In this document: positions 21,576 to 33,852 of the stretch, in pieces
Position numbering within the stretch: position 1 is the stretch's first letter
How the letters are laid out: each line of letters begins with the position of its first letter
Source: Folioceros fuciformis
Lineage: Eukaryota > Anthocerotophyta > Anthocerotopsida > Anthocerotales
Direction: 5' to 3'
DNA: 42,112 nt
Assembly: GCA_049999805.1 (NCBI GenBank)
Contig: JBNGIO010006415.1
Coordinates: 1-42,112 of the forward strand
The notes under the pieces: model-generated
What the model was told of the DNA's origin: nothing
Databases searched by the model: none
The model's input: only the letters and a program-made list of their open reading frames with translations
Translations under genes and position numbers: made by a program

Positions 21576-21788
21576 AGCTCCTGTATAGGCCCGAGGGTAT
21601 GCAATTCGGATTTGTCAGAACATCATGTATATGGGTGCCTGGACTCTATAGCCTAGCCAAAAGCTGTCTCAGGGCAGCTGTAGAGTGACATAATGGAAGG
21701 CAATGGACACAACTTTTGCAGGTCATACGTAGCCGGCGGGCGTAAAATTGGGTAGTATACTTGGAACTTTTGATCTGTGGCTGGATCT

Positions 21789-22248
21789 TCAAGCTCCGCC
21801 TGCAGGCAAGCGCAAAACGTCAGCCTTTCAAGTTTGTAAATTGCTCTGGACTACCTCCAAAGCGCAGCACGCTCTTTAGCTACTCACCGCCGCAGGACGC
21901 GCCGGGAGGAACTCCCACAAATCCACACTTCTGCGGCAACTCGAGTAGGGCCGTGCGGTTCAATCCAGGGATCGGCATTTCGGGATCTTCGAGAGAGCAG
22001 AAGCAGGCCGGGTCGACGGTCTCAACAGCCTGGCAGCAGGCCGGAAGAGGGTCGGGCGGATTCCAGAAGCTGCCGACGGCGACAAACACACTCGGAAGAC
22101 ACAGCTGCATCTGCGCCAATGCGGCCTTGCAATCCACCGCCGGCGAGAAGGGCGTCCCTAGGCCTGCCTGCGTCTGCTGGTTGCTGACTTTGAGCGTGGC
22201 CGACACTAGGATCGCCATGGCCAGTGCGACCGACATCGAGGGCTGCAT
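21789..22248 (-). CDS. Non-specific lipid-transfer protein (eight-cysteine motif)
   Basis: Two exons, 22248-21888 and 21799-21789, joined over an 88-bp GT-AG intron (donor gtgagt), encode 123 residues. The first 28 or so form a secretion signal (MQPSMSVALAMAILVSATL). The mature part has cysteines at 40, 50, 71, 72, 82, 84, 108 and 119: C-x9-C-x20-CC-x9-C-x1-C-x23-C-x10-C, the eight-cysteine signature of extracellular plant LTPs that carry lipids for cutin, wax or signalling. The CxC centre residue is Phe83. One N-glycosylation sequon is at NRT (97-99). The last exon adds only the end of GGGA and the stop; an intron just before the stop is typical of plant LTP genes. Without splicing the frame ends GGE at 21880. 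An ATG at 22299 would lengthen the N-terminus and hide the signal peptide. Confidence 0.9.
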
Positions 22249-22299
22249 TTTGCAATCCCAACTGGAGCCTCCTGCTGTATGGAGGAGAGGGAAATGCAC

Positions 22300-23775
22300 C
22301 TCAACTGGCGAATGTCCGTCTCAATCTGACACCGTCATGTGCGCGAAGGGCGAGTGATGCCAAATCAAGCATTGTCGTCTGCGTCCAAGCTCTCACAAGA
22401 TGGTGACGGGTCGAACAGCTATACACAGATGTATGTACGTAGATTGCTATTCCAACCGATGCCTAGAGGGTGCCCCAATAGTTGGTCTACTTTTGTGTAC
22501 AAGGATGTTTGCAAGGCACTAAGGATGGCACAATGGGAATAGGAACAACTTGTTTCGATTATATTAGAGTAAATGCCTCTTCCTCACATGTTTATTATAG
22601 AATTTATAGGCCAAAAACATTACTTACTATGCTCATGTGGTCTAGGTGCATCCTCGTTTGCCGTTGCTACATAACCAAGAATTATGGCTCCATCCCCGCA
22701 AGAGGTCCCTTCCCTCCTCTTCAAAGTTGTCAATGTCCTCCGATGCTTGTGAGTCTTTTATGCTATTAGCATTGTGCTCTCCAATTCCCCAAGCAGCACA
22801 ATCTAGCAGTTCTTCAGCTACTGTAGACCCCTTCTCTGCTTATTGGCTTTCAAAGATACAACGTTTGTTATCATGTAGTCTTGCCCCACTTATGCACACT
22901 TCCTTAGCCCAAAATTCTTGGCTCAAAATTGAATGTAGCCTTGTAGCCTTCACATCTAAGGTCTACATGGGTGGTGGTAGTCCAACCACATGATAAAGCC
23001 TATGATCATGAAGAATATGCTGGGGACCCATGTCTAGCCTATCATCCCGTAGTGCATATAAATAGTAATTAGTTAATAATTAATAATATAATTAGTAATA
23101 ATTAATTAAAAATTATTTAGTTAAAAATATTAATATAATACAGTAAAGTCACACAAACTAGAGGTTATTTTTTATTATTAAAAAGGAGATAGAAAGTACT
23201 ATATACTCCAAAGATAAGGACAAATAATTCGAGCAAGGTTTAAAGGATACTAGTCCCTTCGAACATCATTCTCAAACCTACATACTTACAAAATGTAGTC
23301 AAGTGGAGTAACTTAAAAGGCCTACCTACCACCGGTGTCTAAGAAGCCACTTGACCTTCATTTGTTGCTATTTTAAAGATAACATTGACCAATGCTCTTT
23401 GCACAACAATGGATACCCGTTGTTGAAAGAAAGACACCACGGAGGAAAGAGGAAGAACCCATTTCTATGACTAGGATACACCTTTGTGCACTCCTTGATG
23501 AACCTTAAAGGTCCTTGCTCATAGCCTCATAGGTCTCACGAGCATGGGGATGAAAACATGCCTTTCCCGCAGGAGAAAAAACATATGGACGTTGGTATTT
23601 GCATAACCTCGGTCGCCCATTCAGAGGTTGATGAAAACATGCTTGCAAATTGAATTCCTAGTTGAATTCTTAACGACTATATTAGTGATTAAAACCTATT
23701 CCCCCTAGTGAAAGAAAAGGTGGGCATTAAGTTAAACTTCATAGCCCAAAGAATATAGATGCTCCCTATACAATA
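22300..23775. other. AT-rich intergenic or repeat debris
   Basis: After the LTP promoter the sequence turns AT rich. 23058-23140 is nearly pure A/T with repeated taatta pieces. Short frames at 22482-22993 have no recognised domain. It probably consists of old repeat sequence leading into the Copia element. Confidence 0.4.
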
Positions 23776-24029
23776 TGTTGCATAACAGGGCTTAGCAGCC
23801 ATTTATGTTATCAACCCAAAAACCCCTAATAGGGGTAGCAGCATATTGCGAAACGTTATTCAGCTTTAAATACCTTTTTAGTTATGTTTCTTTTATATAG
23901 CTTTTAATTAGTTTAGGTTATAAAAACGGTTCCAACACCTCTGTGTGCTTTTATGACAGCGTTCAGTTTCATAATTCATTCTGCTTCTCCAAGCTTGCAT
24001 GTTTTCATCATGCCAGAATGCTGCCTGCA
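23776..24029 (+). repeat. Candidate 5' LTR of the Copia element
   Basis: A segment of about 254 bp beginning tgttgcataa and ending ctgcctgca lies just before the tRNA primer site. A promoter-like ttataaaaac occurs near 23920. The limits are inferred from TG...CA ends and from the primer site; no matching 3' LTR was found in the window, so they cannot be confirmed here. Confidence 0.45.
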
Positions 24030-24036
24030 TTCTTTA

Positions 24037-24048
24037 TGGTATCAGAGC
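24037..24048 (+). other. Primer-binding site for initiator tRNA-Met
   Basis: The 12-mer tggtatcagagc is complementary to the 3' end of plant initiator methionine tRNA, the usual minus-strand primer of plant Copia elements. It is separated from the proposed LTR end by seven bases. This is the strongest marker of the element's 5' end. Confidence 0.85.
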
Positions 24049-24812
24049 GTAGGAATACAAGGCTGCTAATATTATACGTGAATTAATGTTGTAAATGGAT
24101 AATTCTATCCAACTTGCTGGTTTGACATTTTGCGACACAAAGAGATCGGAGTTTTTTAAATTCTGGTGTTTTGTAGCATCTTTGCTACAATATCAAACAG
24201 CATCAATCAGGATTGAATGTTTTTTAGTAGCAATGACAAGCAACAGTAGAGGTAGACCTTGTAGATGTGTTTGGCCACACACATCACATTGTCTACATAG
24301 CTGCTGTAGCACAAACAACTACTCTTCTTATCACCAGTCTGCATCACACCAGCAATCGATTAATCAACGCCAATCCTTGCCTTGTTTTCAAAACAAAACT
24401 CAACACTACAAGACATTTAGCAATCAATTAGCACCTGTTAATTATAAAATCCAAACTTTAGGACAAGAGGCTTTAGAGCACTAACGTAAAGTAGATATCG
24501 AGATCCAAGCTCTGCATAAAACCATAGGTCAATTACACAAGAAGGTCGCCCTCTTAACTAGTTTTATGTACAAACGGTCAACACGCAATTCAAATAATAC
24601 CACTAACATGGCACATAAATCTTACAAACCACTTTCCAAAGCAAAGAATCTTGCCTCCTGTAGACTTATCCCAGAGCCCTTGGAATGTGTCCTTAGTAGT
24701 CTTGCCACTCTCTTTAGGTTAGGCGACTCAGACCATGAATAGCTCGTGACCTGCAAATCACATAGCATGTCACAGTCAGTAAGTCAGTCTATCATTTCCC
24801 ATCTTTGCAGAT

Positions 24813-25484
24813 ATGACAACTTCTACCAATACAAATGTAGTTCATACAACTAAGGTCGAGATAAAGGATCGAGACCGATTTAATGAGTCCGACTACGCTG
24901 TTTGGCAAATGCGGATGACAGCCATCCTTGAGGAGCATGACCTCATGGACATAGTTGATGGTTCCTTGTCCCAACCAACTGTGTCGGCATCTGCAACAGG
25001 AACAATGTCGGGAAATATTATTTCAGCATGGCACAAGAAGGACAAAAGAGCCCGAAGCATCTTACTATTTGCATTAGATAGAAATATGATGCAGCATACA
25101 CAAGGGCAACTCACCTTAGCAACAATATGGAAGGTTTTTCAAGAGATGTTTGCTGCCAAGGATGCTATGTCACTTGTCAATACCACTCGCATATTTTACT
25201 CACTCCATATGAAGGAGTCTAACACTATTGAGCACCATGTGCATCGGTTCCGCACACTTCATGCGAGATTATCATCTGCAAGGGCAACTTTGACAGAATT
25301 GGAGGCAGCAACGGCCCTCCTCACATCTTTGCCCACAAGTTACAAAACTTTTGTAAGTTCTCAAGCATCCATAATCAGACAAGCAGTGCAAGCTACAGCC
25401 TCTAGTGGTACCACCGCCATTACCTTGTCTAAAATTGTGGGTGCCTTATTTGAAGAGGAGTTCATTAGGACATGGGCTAGATGA
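24813..25484 (+). CDS. Copia gag (UBN2-type)
   Basis: This uninterrupted frame of 223 residues is the capsid-like part of the element. It begins MTTSTNTNVVHTTKVEIKD and carries typical Copia gag features: RFNESDYAVWQMRMTAILEE, a helix with AIWKVFQEMF-like spacing (ATIWKVFQEMFAAKDAMSLV), and ATALLTSLPTSYKTFVSS. It stops at TGA 25482-25484, before the nucleocapsid. The following RG-rich tract (TTRGRGRGRGA) and the zinc knuckle lie in other frames, so gag and pol are now separated. The capsid frame itself seems intact, but without a complete pol it is probably a relic. Confidence 0.85.
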   Translation: MTTSTNTNVVHTTKVEIKDRDRFNESDYAVWQMRMTAILEEHDLMDIVDGSLSQPTVSASATGTMSGNIISAWHKKDKRARSILLFALDRNMMQHTQGQLTLATIWKVFQEMFAAKDAMSLVNTTRIFYSLHMKESNTIEHHVHRFRTLHARLSSARATLTELEAATALLTSLPTSYKTFVSSQASIIRQAVQATASSGTTAITLSKIVGALFEEEFIRTWAR

Positions 25485-27913
25485 TCTACTTCACATCCAC
25501 AACAAGTTTACCACCAGAGGGAGGGGTAGAGGCCGTGGAGCTTAAAGACCTAATCATCCACCAAGGTGTTCATATCTGAGATATCAAGAGAGATATCATG
25601 TGGATATCTCTCTTGTGGGACCTCCTAGTTCTGCTGTACGACGGGTCAAAGGGCCTTGTAATTGGTGTCGATTCCCGGGCCACTTTGAATATGAGTGCCG
25701 GAAGAAACTGGCTGGGGAGCCAAGGTATACTGCACCAGAAACAAATGTGGTTGTTAGGCCATCTACAACTAGCACAAAGGCACCGACTATACTTGCCATC
25801 TGTCTTACACTCACTCGAGCAGATTGTGGCATGTGGTTTTTGGACTCCGGAGCAACTAATCACATATGCCAATCTCATGACATGTTCTGCTCCTACACCA
25901 CATCCTGCATTCATCAATTTGTCCTTATAGGAGACAACAGTGGCCTATCAATTGCCGGCACCGGTGAAGTCCTGCTCAAGTTAAATTATAGACACGAGAT
26001 ACTACTGAAGAGTGTCCTTCACATCCCAAGCATGACCAAAACCCTTCTATCTGTACATAAGTTAGTTTCCAACCATGGCCTCCTAGTTACCTTTACACCC
26101 GGCTTCTGTAAGGTGACTCCTGCAAATGATGCTTCCCTTATACTAGCTGAGGGCTTGTCATATCATGACCTGTACATCCTGCACATTACAACAACTCATC
26201 AATAATCATATGTGGCTGACGCTCAATCCTGTGTCAACAACACCTTTATGTGGAATTGCCATATATGCCACCCTAGTCATGCTTGTGTTAAACGTGTTGT
26301 TGATGGACAAGCATTGTACAAAGATGGTCTTACCCTGAAGATGACAGATTCGTTCTTTTATGAAAGCCATCAAGTCGGAAAAATTTCATTAAAGCCATAC
26401 AATGATCAGTTCCCTACCAAGGCCACTTCAATGCTTGACGTTGTCCACTCTGATATACGCAGCCCGATATCCACCACTTCTTTTGGTGGGGCCTCATATT
26501 TGCTCACTTTCTTAGCCGAATGGAACCATTTTTGCCATATCTATTACTTGAGGAACTGTCATGAAACATATGTCAAATTCATTGAATATGTGGCCATGGT
26601 TGAGGTACAAACAGGATCTGTCATTAAGCGTTTCCATAGTGACAACGCAAAGGAATATCTTAGTAATGACTTCACATTGTTCAGCAAACATAAGGGGATT
26701 ATCCATCAGTTAACAGTTCCTTACCATCCTCCTCAGAATTCCTACGCTGAGCACTACAATCGAACTTTGTAGGAACGCACTCAAGCAACCCTTACCTTGG
26801 TTGGTTTAACTCGGGGTTAATGGGCTGAAGCTATGGATGCAATTAATTACGTCGCCAATCAGTTACCTTTAAAGCCTCTCTATGACACCACTCCATATCA
26901 GCGTTGGACTAGAAATAAGCCCCGTATAAGCCATCTTCGCATTTTTGGTGTAGCAGCCTACGCATATATACCTGTAGACAAACGGCACAAGATGGACAAT
27001 AAGGCTACAAAGCTTATCTTCGTCGGCTACTCTGAAACTATTAAAGGATATAAGCTTTTCAATCCTACAACCAGAGAACTTACACTGGCTCGTAGTGTTA
27101 GCTTTAATGAAGCATTTATTCTCCAATCTCATGCACATTCACTTACCAGTCATGATCTCCTTGCTCTTGGATCAATATATGGTCAATCCTCCTTGGCTAA
27201 ACCATCTGATATGCCTATAGATATTGTTAATTATGACGAAACAAAACCCTCTATATTACCTGGTGATCTGCTAGAACATGCACATATTTATGTAGTTGTA
27301 GTTGATCGAGTTGCTGCTGGTGACTGTCAGGACGTCCATGATGATGTTCAGGCAACTCAGCAGTCTACAGACGATACAAGTGCTGAATTTTTAGGTAACC
27401 TGGACATCCAAACGGATACTTCTAAACCCTCTAACACTATCAATGTTCTAGAGACCATTAATCCCCTAGAAACATCACCAGACCAACCAATACCTCTTTG
27501 GCGTTCGTCTCGCCCTCATAGCCCACGTTCTACATGGCTTGACCCGATTTATGCCCTGGTGACTCCTTCGTCACTCACCCCACAGTGGACGTTATTTCCT
27601 CTGATAATTCGCGTCAAAGCCTTGCACAGATGACCAAACAAGAACACAAGGCATTAGAGGTCCTTGATCCTCCTGACACTCCTCTCACTTACCAGGAAGC
27701 CATGCACTCTCCCCAAAAATTAGAGTGGCAATAGACAATAGCTTATGAATATCAGTCTCTTACAGAAAATGATCCTTTGAAGTTGCTTGACTTACTTGTA
27801 GGTCATAGAGCCATCACTTGCAAGTGGGTCTTCAAACTTAAGTTGAACCTTGGTGGATCAGTTGCAAGGTACAAAGCCCGTCTTGTCGCTAGGGGCTACA
27901 CTCAGATCTATGG
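25485..27913 (+). pseudogene. Copia pol: nucleocapsid, protease, integrase, start of RT
   Basis: 25600-26205 holds the knuckle CNWCRFPGHFEYEC (intact C-x2-C-x4-H-x4-C) and the protease site WFLDSGATNHI. 26212-26772 holds the pre-integrase finger (WNCHICHPSHACVKRVVDG) and the integrase core with DVVHSDIRSP, RFHSDNAKEYL and PPQNSYAEHYNRTL. 26833-27633 continues the integrase C-terminal side (LRIFGVAAYAYIPVDKRHKM, LIFVGYSETIKGYKLF). RT begins near 27690 (YQEAMHSPQKLEWQ, ITCKWVFKLKLNLGG, ARYKARLVARGYTQIYG) and is cut there. Inactivating changes include a TAA near 25543, stops at 26203-26205, 26770-26772, 26818-26820 and near 27732, and a shift near 27600. Confidence 0.88.
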
Positions 27914-30900
27914 TGATCCACATGAGATCCACACGAACACAAGAGAGATGACACATTGAACTACAATGCGAGCTTGCAAAGTTAGAAGAGGATAGAGCTA
28001 GGGGCTGGTACAAATGTGCTAAAGTTAAATGGGTGCAAGAAGGGGATTGCCCTTCTAAATTCTTCTTCGACAAGGTGGCAGCAAATCGACAAAACTCAAG
28101 AATCTCAACTCTTTTGGACGCCCAGGGCATCATGCAAGACTCGCTAAGCAACTTGAAGAATCTTATCACCTGTTTTTATGTAGGCATCTTTGCAAGCCTT
28201 GGGAAAGTGACGGGCTGGGAGCAACTTTGGAGCTCATCTTATGGGCGATTTCTTGCGAAAGTGTCGGAGGCGCAACGGGTGGCGCTTGACAAGCCTATCT
28301 CAACTGCTGAGGTGGTCCAAGCTTTGAAGGAGATGCCAAGGAACAAATCTCTAGGACATGATGCCATTCCCCCGGAGTTTATCTCTTGGGGATGGGACTT
28401 TATGGGCCCACTCTTCATGGAGGCTATCAATATGATTTGGAAGGAGGGTAGTATGGGCCCTTGGTTCAACTTGGGCCTTATCTCCCTTCTGCCCAAACAA
28501 GATGCAAGTCTATCCATTGCTAACTGGCAGCCCATCACCTTGCTCAAGACCACCTACAAAGTTATTGCCAAGGTCTTAGCCAACAGTCTCAAGCCCATTT
28601 TGGACAAATGGTTGGAGGTGGAACAACAAGGGTTCATCCAGAACAGGTGCATTCTGGATGACTTATTGCTTATGCGCGAGGCCAAATACAACGCTCTAGC
28701 TCTACATAAACTAGTAGCTCTCCTTAGACTTCTATAAGGCGTATGACTCTGTGGAATGACATTTCTTATGGAGGTGTGTTCGAAGCTTTGGGTTTGGCAA
28801 CAACTTCTGCAGGTGAATAGCAATACTTTGTGAAGATGCAGATGCAATGGTATTTGTCAATGAATCCTATACTGAACGGTTTGATATTACCCGTTCAATT
28901 CGTCAAGGATGCCCCTTAGCCCCTTTTCTGTTTATCATCGTCACTAATTTTCTTTTGCGCGCAGTCATTGACTACAAGATCCAAAGATCGAAGGCATCCA
29001 GAACCCTGATGGCTTGCAATTGCGTATCTCAGCCTTCGCTGATGATACGTTGTTGGTCTCCTCTACTGCTCAGACATCTCTAAAAGCGTTGCTCTCATAG
29101 ATACAAGTTTTTGGATAGCTATCAGGGTGTAAAGTGAACTGGAGTAAGACTTAGATGTTGTGCGTTAATGGGTAGGGGGAGCCACCTACTTGCATCAATT
29201 ACATTATTCGAGTCTACCTAGGCTCCCCTCATAAGTATCTGGGTCTACCATTCCAAGAAGAGGATGAGAAAGGGGAGATTGGAAAATTTGTTTGCCTCTG
29301 ATTCATTTGGAAAGCCACCAGCTTGCGTCTATTAGACGTTAATCTTGCAAGTAGGATTGTGGTGATCAACCACATTCTGACAGTATCTCTGTGGTACTAT
29401 CTTTTCTTGTGGACTAGGATCCTACTAAGGCGGACTTGAGAGGTTGTAGCAGATTGTGACTAACTTCTTATAGAGTAAGTCTAAAGAATTGCTCTCCTCA
29501 TTTCCCAAGGTAGTGTGGAGACATATTATGCAGTGCAAGCAGTTAGGTGGTCTGGGTTTGGTGGATCCTATGAGCAAATTGAAGATCCTACATGCGCAAT
29601 GGGTTTTAAAGGCAGTTGGTCCAATGGGATATCCTTGGAAAAGCCTATTAACCCAACACTTGGAACAAACTCAAGCGGTTCCCTGGGGAAGGAGGTCGAT
29701 GGATAATATTGTGGCTAACAAGCCTTTATTGGACACCATGGATTGTTCGCTGCTTTAGTCCTTAATTTGGAGCAGCTTCCTCGAGGTCAAAACCTTTGTC
29801 AATTCAGTAAAGCCCCTAAGCATGGATGATGTGCTTGGTATCCCTCTACAAGGCCTTAGGGCGTTGTGGACACAAGAGTTCATCCCTTGAGTGTACTAGT
29901 CCCAAATCTTTTGCTCAGCTGGCTGTAAAGGGCTTTTCTAGTTAGGGCACTTGTGGAACAAAGCAGAGTCTTGCTGGAAATCTGCGGAGGAACTCCAAGA
30001 AGCGTTTGGAATTCCACTTAGGCACATGAGACTAATTTTTTCATGGTTACAAAAAGGGATGCATGATGCGGTGAAACAGGCGTTGCTGCAGCAATCATCA
30101 GTGACGCCTCATGAGTGGGGCGCATTCTCCATGGACTGTAGGACAAGGGATTCCGACCAAGAAGAGCAAGTTGATTCTTCCGACTTAGACCTCGTAGTGT
30201 TTGTGACATCACTGACCAGAGCGAGTGAGAACCTATCATATCAAATGATTAATGTAGAGGGGCTCTTGAAGGAAAAGGGTAGAGAGGAAGGAGTAGTTTG
30301 TTGTGGGGCACTATGGCTGATCATAGTGCTCTATAGAACTAGGCGATTTGGTCAATGGCGCACTCAAGGAGAATAAGGCAGCAAGAAACAACCTCTACAT
30401 CCCGCACTTGTAAGGTGCTGGTTTTGCTTGAAGGAGAATTGGGAGTTGGTGATGCGTTTTGACCTCTTCAGATGGCCTGCTCATTCAAGAGTAACCAGGA
30501 AAGCCTGAGGTCCTTTTTCAATTTTTTGTCGGCAACTACCTACCATTGGCTTGTGCGCTCACAAAAGACTCACCAACGCAAGCCGATGGCACCCAGGCTG
30601 AAACTGTCGCTTCGACGCCAAAGAGCAGCTTTAAAACTCTTATGGTCGTCTATAGGTATCCCTCCCAAGGTGAGGGTAACCATTTGGTGTTTTTTCCAAG
30701 ATTGCTTGCCTAACGCCGATCGCTAGGACGGTTTATTGGTAGTCACAGGGGAGGAAGTGTGCAGACTGTGCAGCGTTGGTGCCCTCCACAAAAACCAACA
30801 CCTGTTCTTTCAGTGCGATTATATGCAAGGTGTATGAAGTGAAGTTGGTAGGTAGTTATAGGGGCTTCTCCCTGAAAACAATATCTTGGTCACGGAGCAA

Positions 30901-31394
30901 ATGGCCCTCTTCGATCTAGACGAGGTCTTGGGACGACCATTGCTCCAGAAACAATGGTGGGGGGTGGTGTGGTCCTCATCTCTTTTTTCTCTTTGGTTAA
31001 ATTGGATGTTGATGGTCTATGGCGGGAGAGACCCGGTGTCAAGTAAAGCTCTGCTATGGCGCACCTGGGAACAGGTTTTGACGGTGACGGACAGCATACA
31101 AACATCTACTCCTACCAAGTTCAAGAAGAAAGGGTGAAAATCAGCCGGCTTTCTTGGGCACGACAACCATTGGGATCATTTTTATCCTTGGGGTAGGTAA
31201 GGTTACCTTTCTCACTTAGAACGTGAGGAGCTGCCCAGATAATTGTACAGGTACTTTAAAGAGTGAACCATTGCTTAAGTCTAGGAGCTAGCGTTTAACG
31301 CCAACTCCATAGGGCAACGGTTCTTGTTGTGATTCTGTAACCCCTGGTGCAGCCTTAAGCTGTTCTAATCTCAATTCTTTTCCTCATGAAAAAA
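27914..31394 (+). mobile_element. 5'-truncated LINE (non-LTR retrotransposon)
   Basis: Only the RT and C-terminal part of ORF2 remain; the endonuclease is missing. Recognisable landmarks, each in shifting frames: WVQEGDCPSKFFFDKVAANR (28030), NWQPITLLKTTYKVIAKVLA (28525), QQGFIQNRCILDDLLLMREA (28626), FYKAYDSVEW (28728), SIRQGCPLAPFLFII (28897), FADDTLL (about 29036) and the C-terminal zinc-finger region VRVTIWCFFQDCLPNADR then CRLCSVGALHKNQHLFFQC (30672-30820). The 3' end is placed at the A6 run 31389-31394. Many stops and shifts show it is dead. Confidence 0.85.
28033..28737 (+). pseudogene. LINE reverse-transcriptase fragment (longest open piece)
   Basis: This 234-codon frame spans the RT fingers and part of the palm of a plant L1-type ORF2, from MQEGDCPSKFF to the stop after LHKLVALLRLL. 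The next RT blocks, including the catalytic FADDTLL, are in other frames downstream. It once copied element RNA at the target site; it is now inactive. Confidence 0.85.
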
Positions 31395-33230
31395 GGGGTG
31401 CATGATATGGTGAGGTGTGAATAATTATTAACTAATGAACCATGCATAAGTACGACATCTAGAGGCATAACTTGACACCCTAAAAATGTTAGTCAAGACA
31501 AATCACTCGCTTGTTATGTAACATGTACACATACTTCTTTATAACGATGTAAGATTATATGATTGAACGATTGTTGTTGAATTTCTCACAGTGGCTACTG
31601 AGTAATAAAGTCACCCTAGCTTTTGAAGACCCCTGTTTCAAATTCCAGCCAATGGTAATGTACAATACTGAGCACCCTCACTTTGCATGGTTGTCTTATC
31701 CCTAAGCAAGTGACATTATTTGCCCTTACCAACCCATTTCCGCACAGTCTCCCTTATACTGTTGCCATCTTCCACTCCATATATTGCAATGACTTGAATG
31801 TTGCCAATGTTGTATTCTCCACAAAACTCTTAAGAATTATTATCGTCATGGTTATATCTAGTCTACCATCTAAAGCGCCTATATGGAAATCCACTAGCAT
31901 ATCCATAATCATCAATGAGTGTTTGTGAGGCTGCAAAAACCCTCTCTTGTGGAGCACGCTGTGGGTCTTAATTTGGTTATGTACTTGAAAGTCTTTTAAG
32001 GGCACACATAGGTATTTGTGAGGCCGTAAAATCCCTTAAAAGTCAAGCAAGCTTCTAGTCTCAATTTGGTTCTATACTTCGAAGGCTTTTGAGGTCACGT
32101 TAAACATAAAAAGTCCTTCCATCAAGTCTTTATGGACTAGTGCTCTCTGCTCGTTCTTCAAGCCCTTTCTATTGCTCACCTCATATATAAACTGTTTAAA
32201 ATATTCTAGAAGACGATAGAGGCTGTTAATATCTTTCATTTCTTGCAAACATCGAAAATATAAATGTTATACTAGGATTACAGGTGTCGCCACAGAAGCA
32301 CATTTGCATGTGATATGTGAAGCGGAGGTCAAGGCCTCCTCTCTCCCCAGCCCCTCTACAAACTTGATACATTGTTGATCCAAGTGGCAGAGAGAGAATG
32401 CAAGGTGCCCTTCAACCCCTCTCCCTCTCTTCCCCCTTCCCTTGGTGACCCTAAATGAGACACCTTCCTCCCCCTTTGCCTTGTCTAGCTCCTCTACAAT
32501 AACACACTCTACTGGGTTAATCATACGCAACAACAACAGTACGCCCTTCTCTACCTTTCCTTCTACAAACACTCCAATTTTGGCAAAAAATGGAAGTCGC
32601 ATGTTTGAGACTTTGGACATCTTGTCTCTACCAATCTTATTGTGAATTTTTTTCTTCATTAAAAAAAAACATCTTGTCTCTACGAATCTTATTTGAATTT
32701 TTTTTCTTCGTGAAAAAAACACATCTTGTCTCTACAAACTCATGTTCATTCTTAGCTAGATAAGGCCTTGTTAAGCTTAATCTAGGCCAAGAATGCCTCA
32801 GTGGTTGATGGGAAGGATGTTACCAGTGCAATCTTGTCAAACACCCAGGAAAATCCTAATTACTCTAACTACTCTAGTTATTCCCCTATTGTCTACTATC
32901 TTTACTTATGATCGAGTTTACTTAAAAATTATGTCTAGGCTTGGATTATGGCTTATTCGTTTCATAATGTGTGGCTTACGAAACGGAAAGTGTGAGTTAC
33001 TTAAAGCTAACCATTTTCCCCTTGTGGATAGCTTCTCATTGCTGGTTGTCTAGAGACAAATATGAATATGGGTTGCTAGCGTAGAGTTTGGCCATGGCTG
33101 TGGCACCTTTCATAATAACGGAGAGAAAAGGAGGCATAGCCCATTGGGCATTTAAAACTATGGAGTCCTTAACTTGCCTAAAAGAAACCTACAAGGGAAT
33201 GTCTCTTATTGAAACTTTCAACGTTGAGAG
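31395..33230. other. AT-rich intergenic region; nothing recognised
   Basis: No Copia RT continuation was found after the LINE, so the 3' half of that element is missing. The stretch has short frames without domains and a 52-bp tandem repeat (listed). It ends at the GC-rich promoter region of the large gene. Confidence 0.45.
32618..32740. repeat. 52-bp tandem repeat, about 2.4 copies
   Basis: Units beginning catcttgtctctac start at 32618, 32670 and 32722. Each full unit contains a run of T and then a run of A separated by cttc, so the array can also fold into weak hairpins. Confidence 0.8.
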
Positions 33231-33852
33231 TTTCTAGACACTCTAATCGCAAACTAGACACTCTACTCGTTGGGAATCGTTGAGAGCTGTTTTGGAGTTT
33301 TATTTGTGCGAAGGTCCGGCAACGAGGCCAACGAGAGTCTGGTGACGAAGGCAACGTTGCCGGTTGCAACACAACGGCAGTCACCGGAGACAAAGTCAGC
33401 AGCTGGCCGCATCCTTTACGGGCCCACATTAACGGTCGTTTGGGAGCACAGACCAGAGCCCAATACCCTTCCGACAAGTCGAGGATCACAACAGAACGGA
33501 ACGGCGAGGCAACCTCCGATGGGCCAGCCCTAAGCCCAGAGCAACGGACCGCGTTTGAATTGAGCCCTCCCCCTTGCAGTCACGCTCGACAACGTCTCTG
33601 CAAGCTGTGCTTTCTACGCTAGTGCAATCGCCTGGGCTGGCCTCGTCGGCGGCCGATTCCTCCCCGAATTTACGCGCATTTGCTTCCCAACGCAGCATCG
33701 TAGATGCTCCTCTCCTCTTTCGCGGAGCGCTGCACAGAACGCTGCAGCTGAAGGCGAGGAGCTCACGGTAGGCTGGCGGGCAGGCGACGCTGGTTGCGGC
33801 GGCTGCTGGTCTATGAAACCGGCCTGTGATGTGAGTGGAGTGGGAGGCGACA
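33231..33852 (+). promoter_or_regulatory. Probable promoter and 5' UTR of the large plant gene
   Basis: Composition changes sharply from AT rich to GC rich near 33290. No clear TATA box was found, which is usual for broadly expressed plant genes. Frames here (for example 33270-33533) have no recognised domain. Assignment rests on position only. Confidence 0.4.

Larger units (their letters stand above)
23776..27913 (+). mobile_element. Decayed Ty1/Copia retrotransposon, 3' part lost
   Basis: In order: LTR candidate, primer site, a 0.76-kb leader with an unassigned frame (24095-24484), gag, zinc knuckle, protease, integrase and the start of reverse transcriptase. The order protease-integrase-RT defines Copia. 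The element breaks inside RT at about 27913, where LINE sequence begins. Stops and shifts lie throughout pol, so it cannot be autonomous. Confidence 0.88.

Noticed and set aside
22640-24250. Similarity between 22922-22960 and 24204-24245, as if the Copia leader were duplicated
   Set aside because: Only about ten bases match well and flanks do not align; probably chance in AT-rich sequence.
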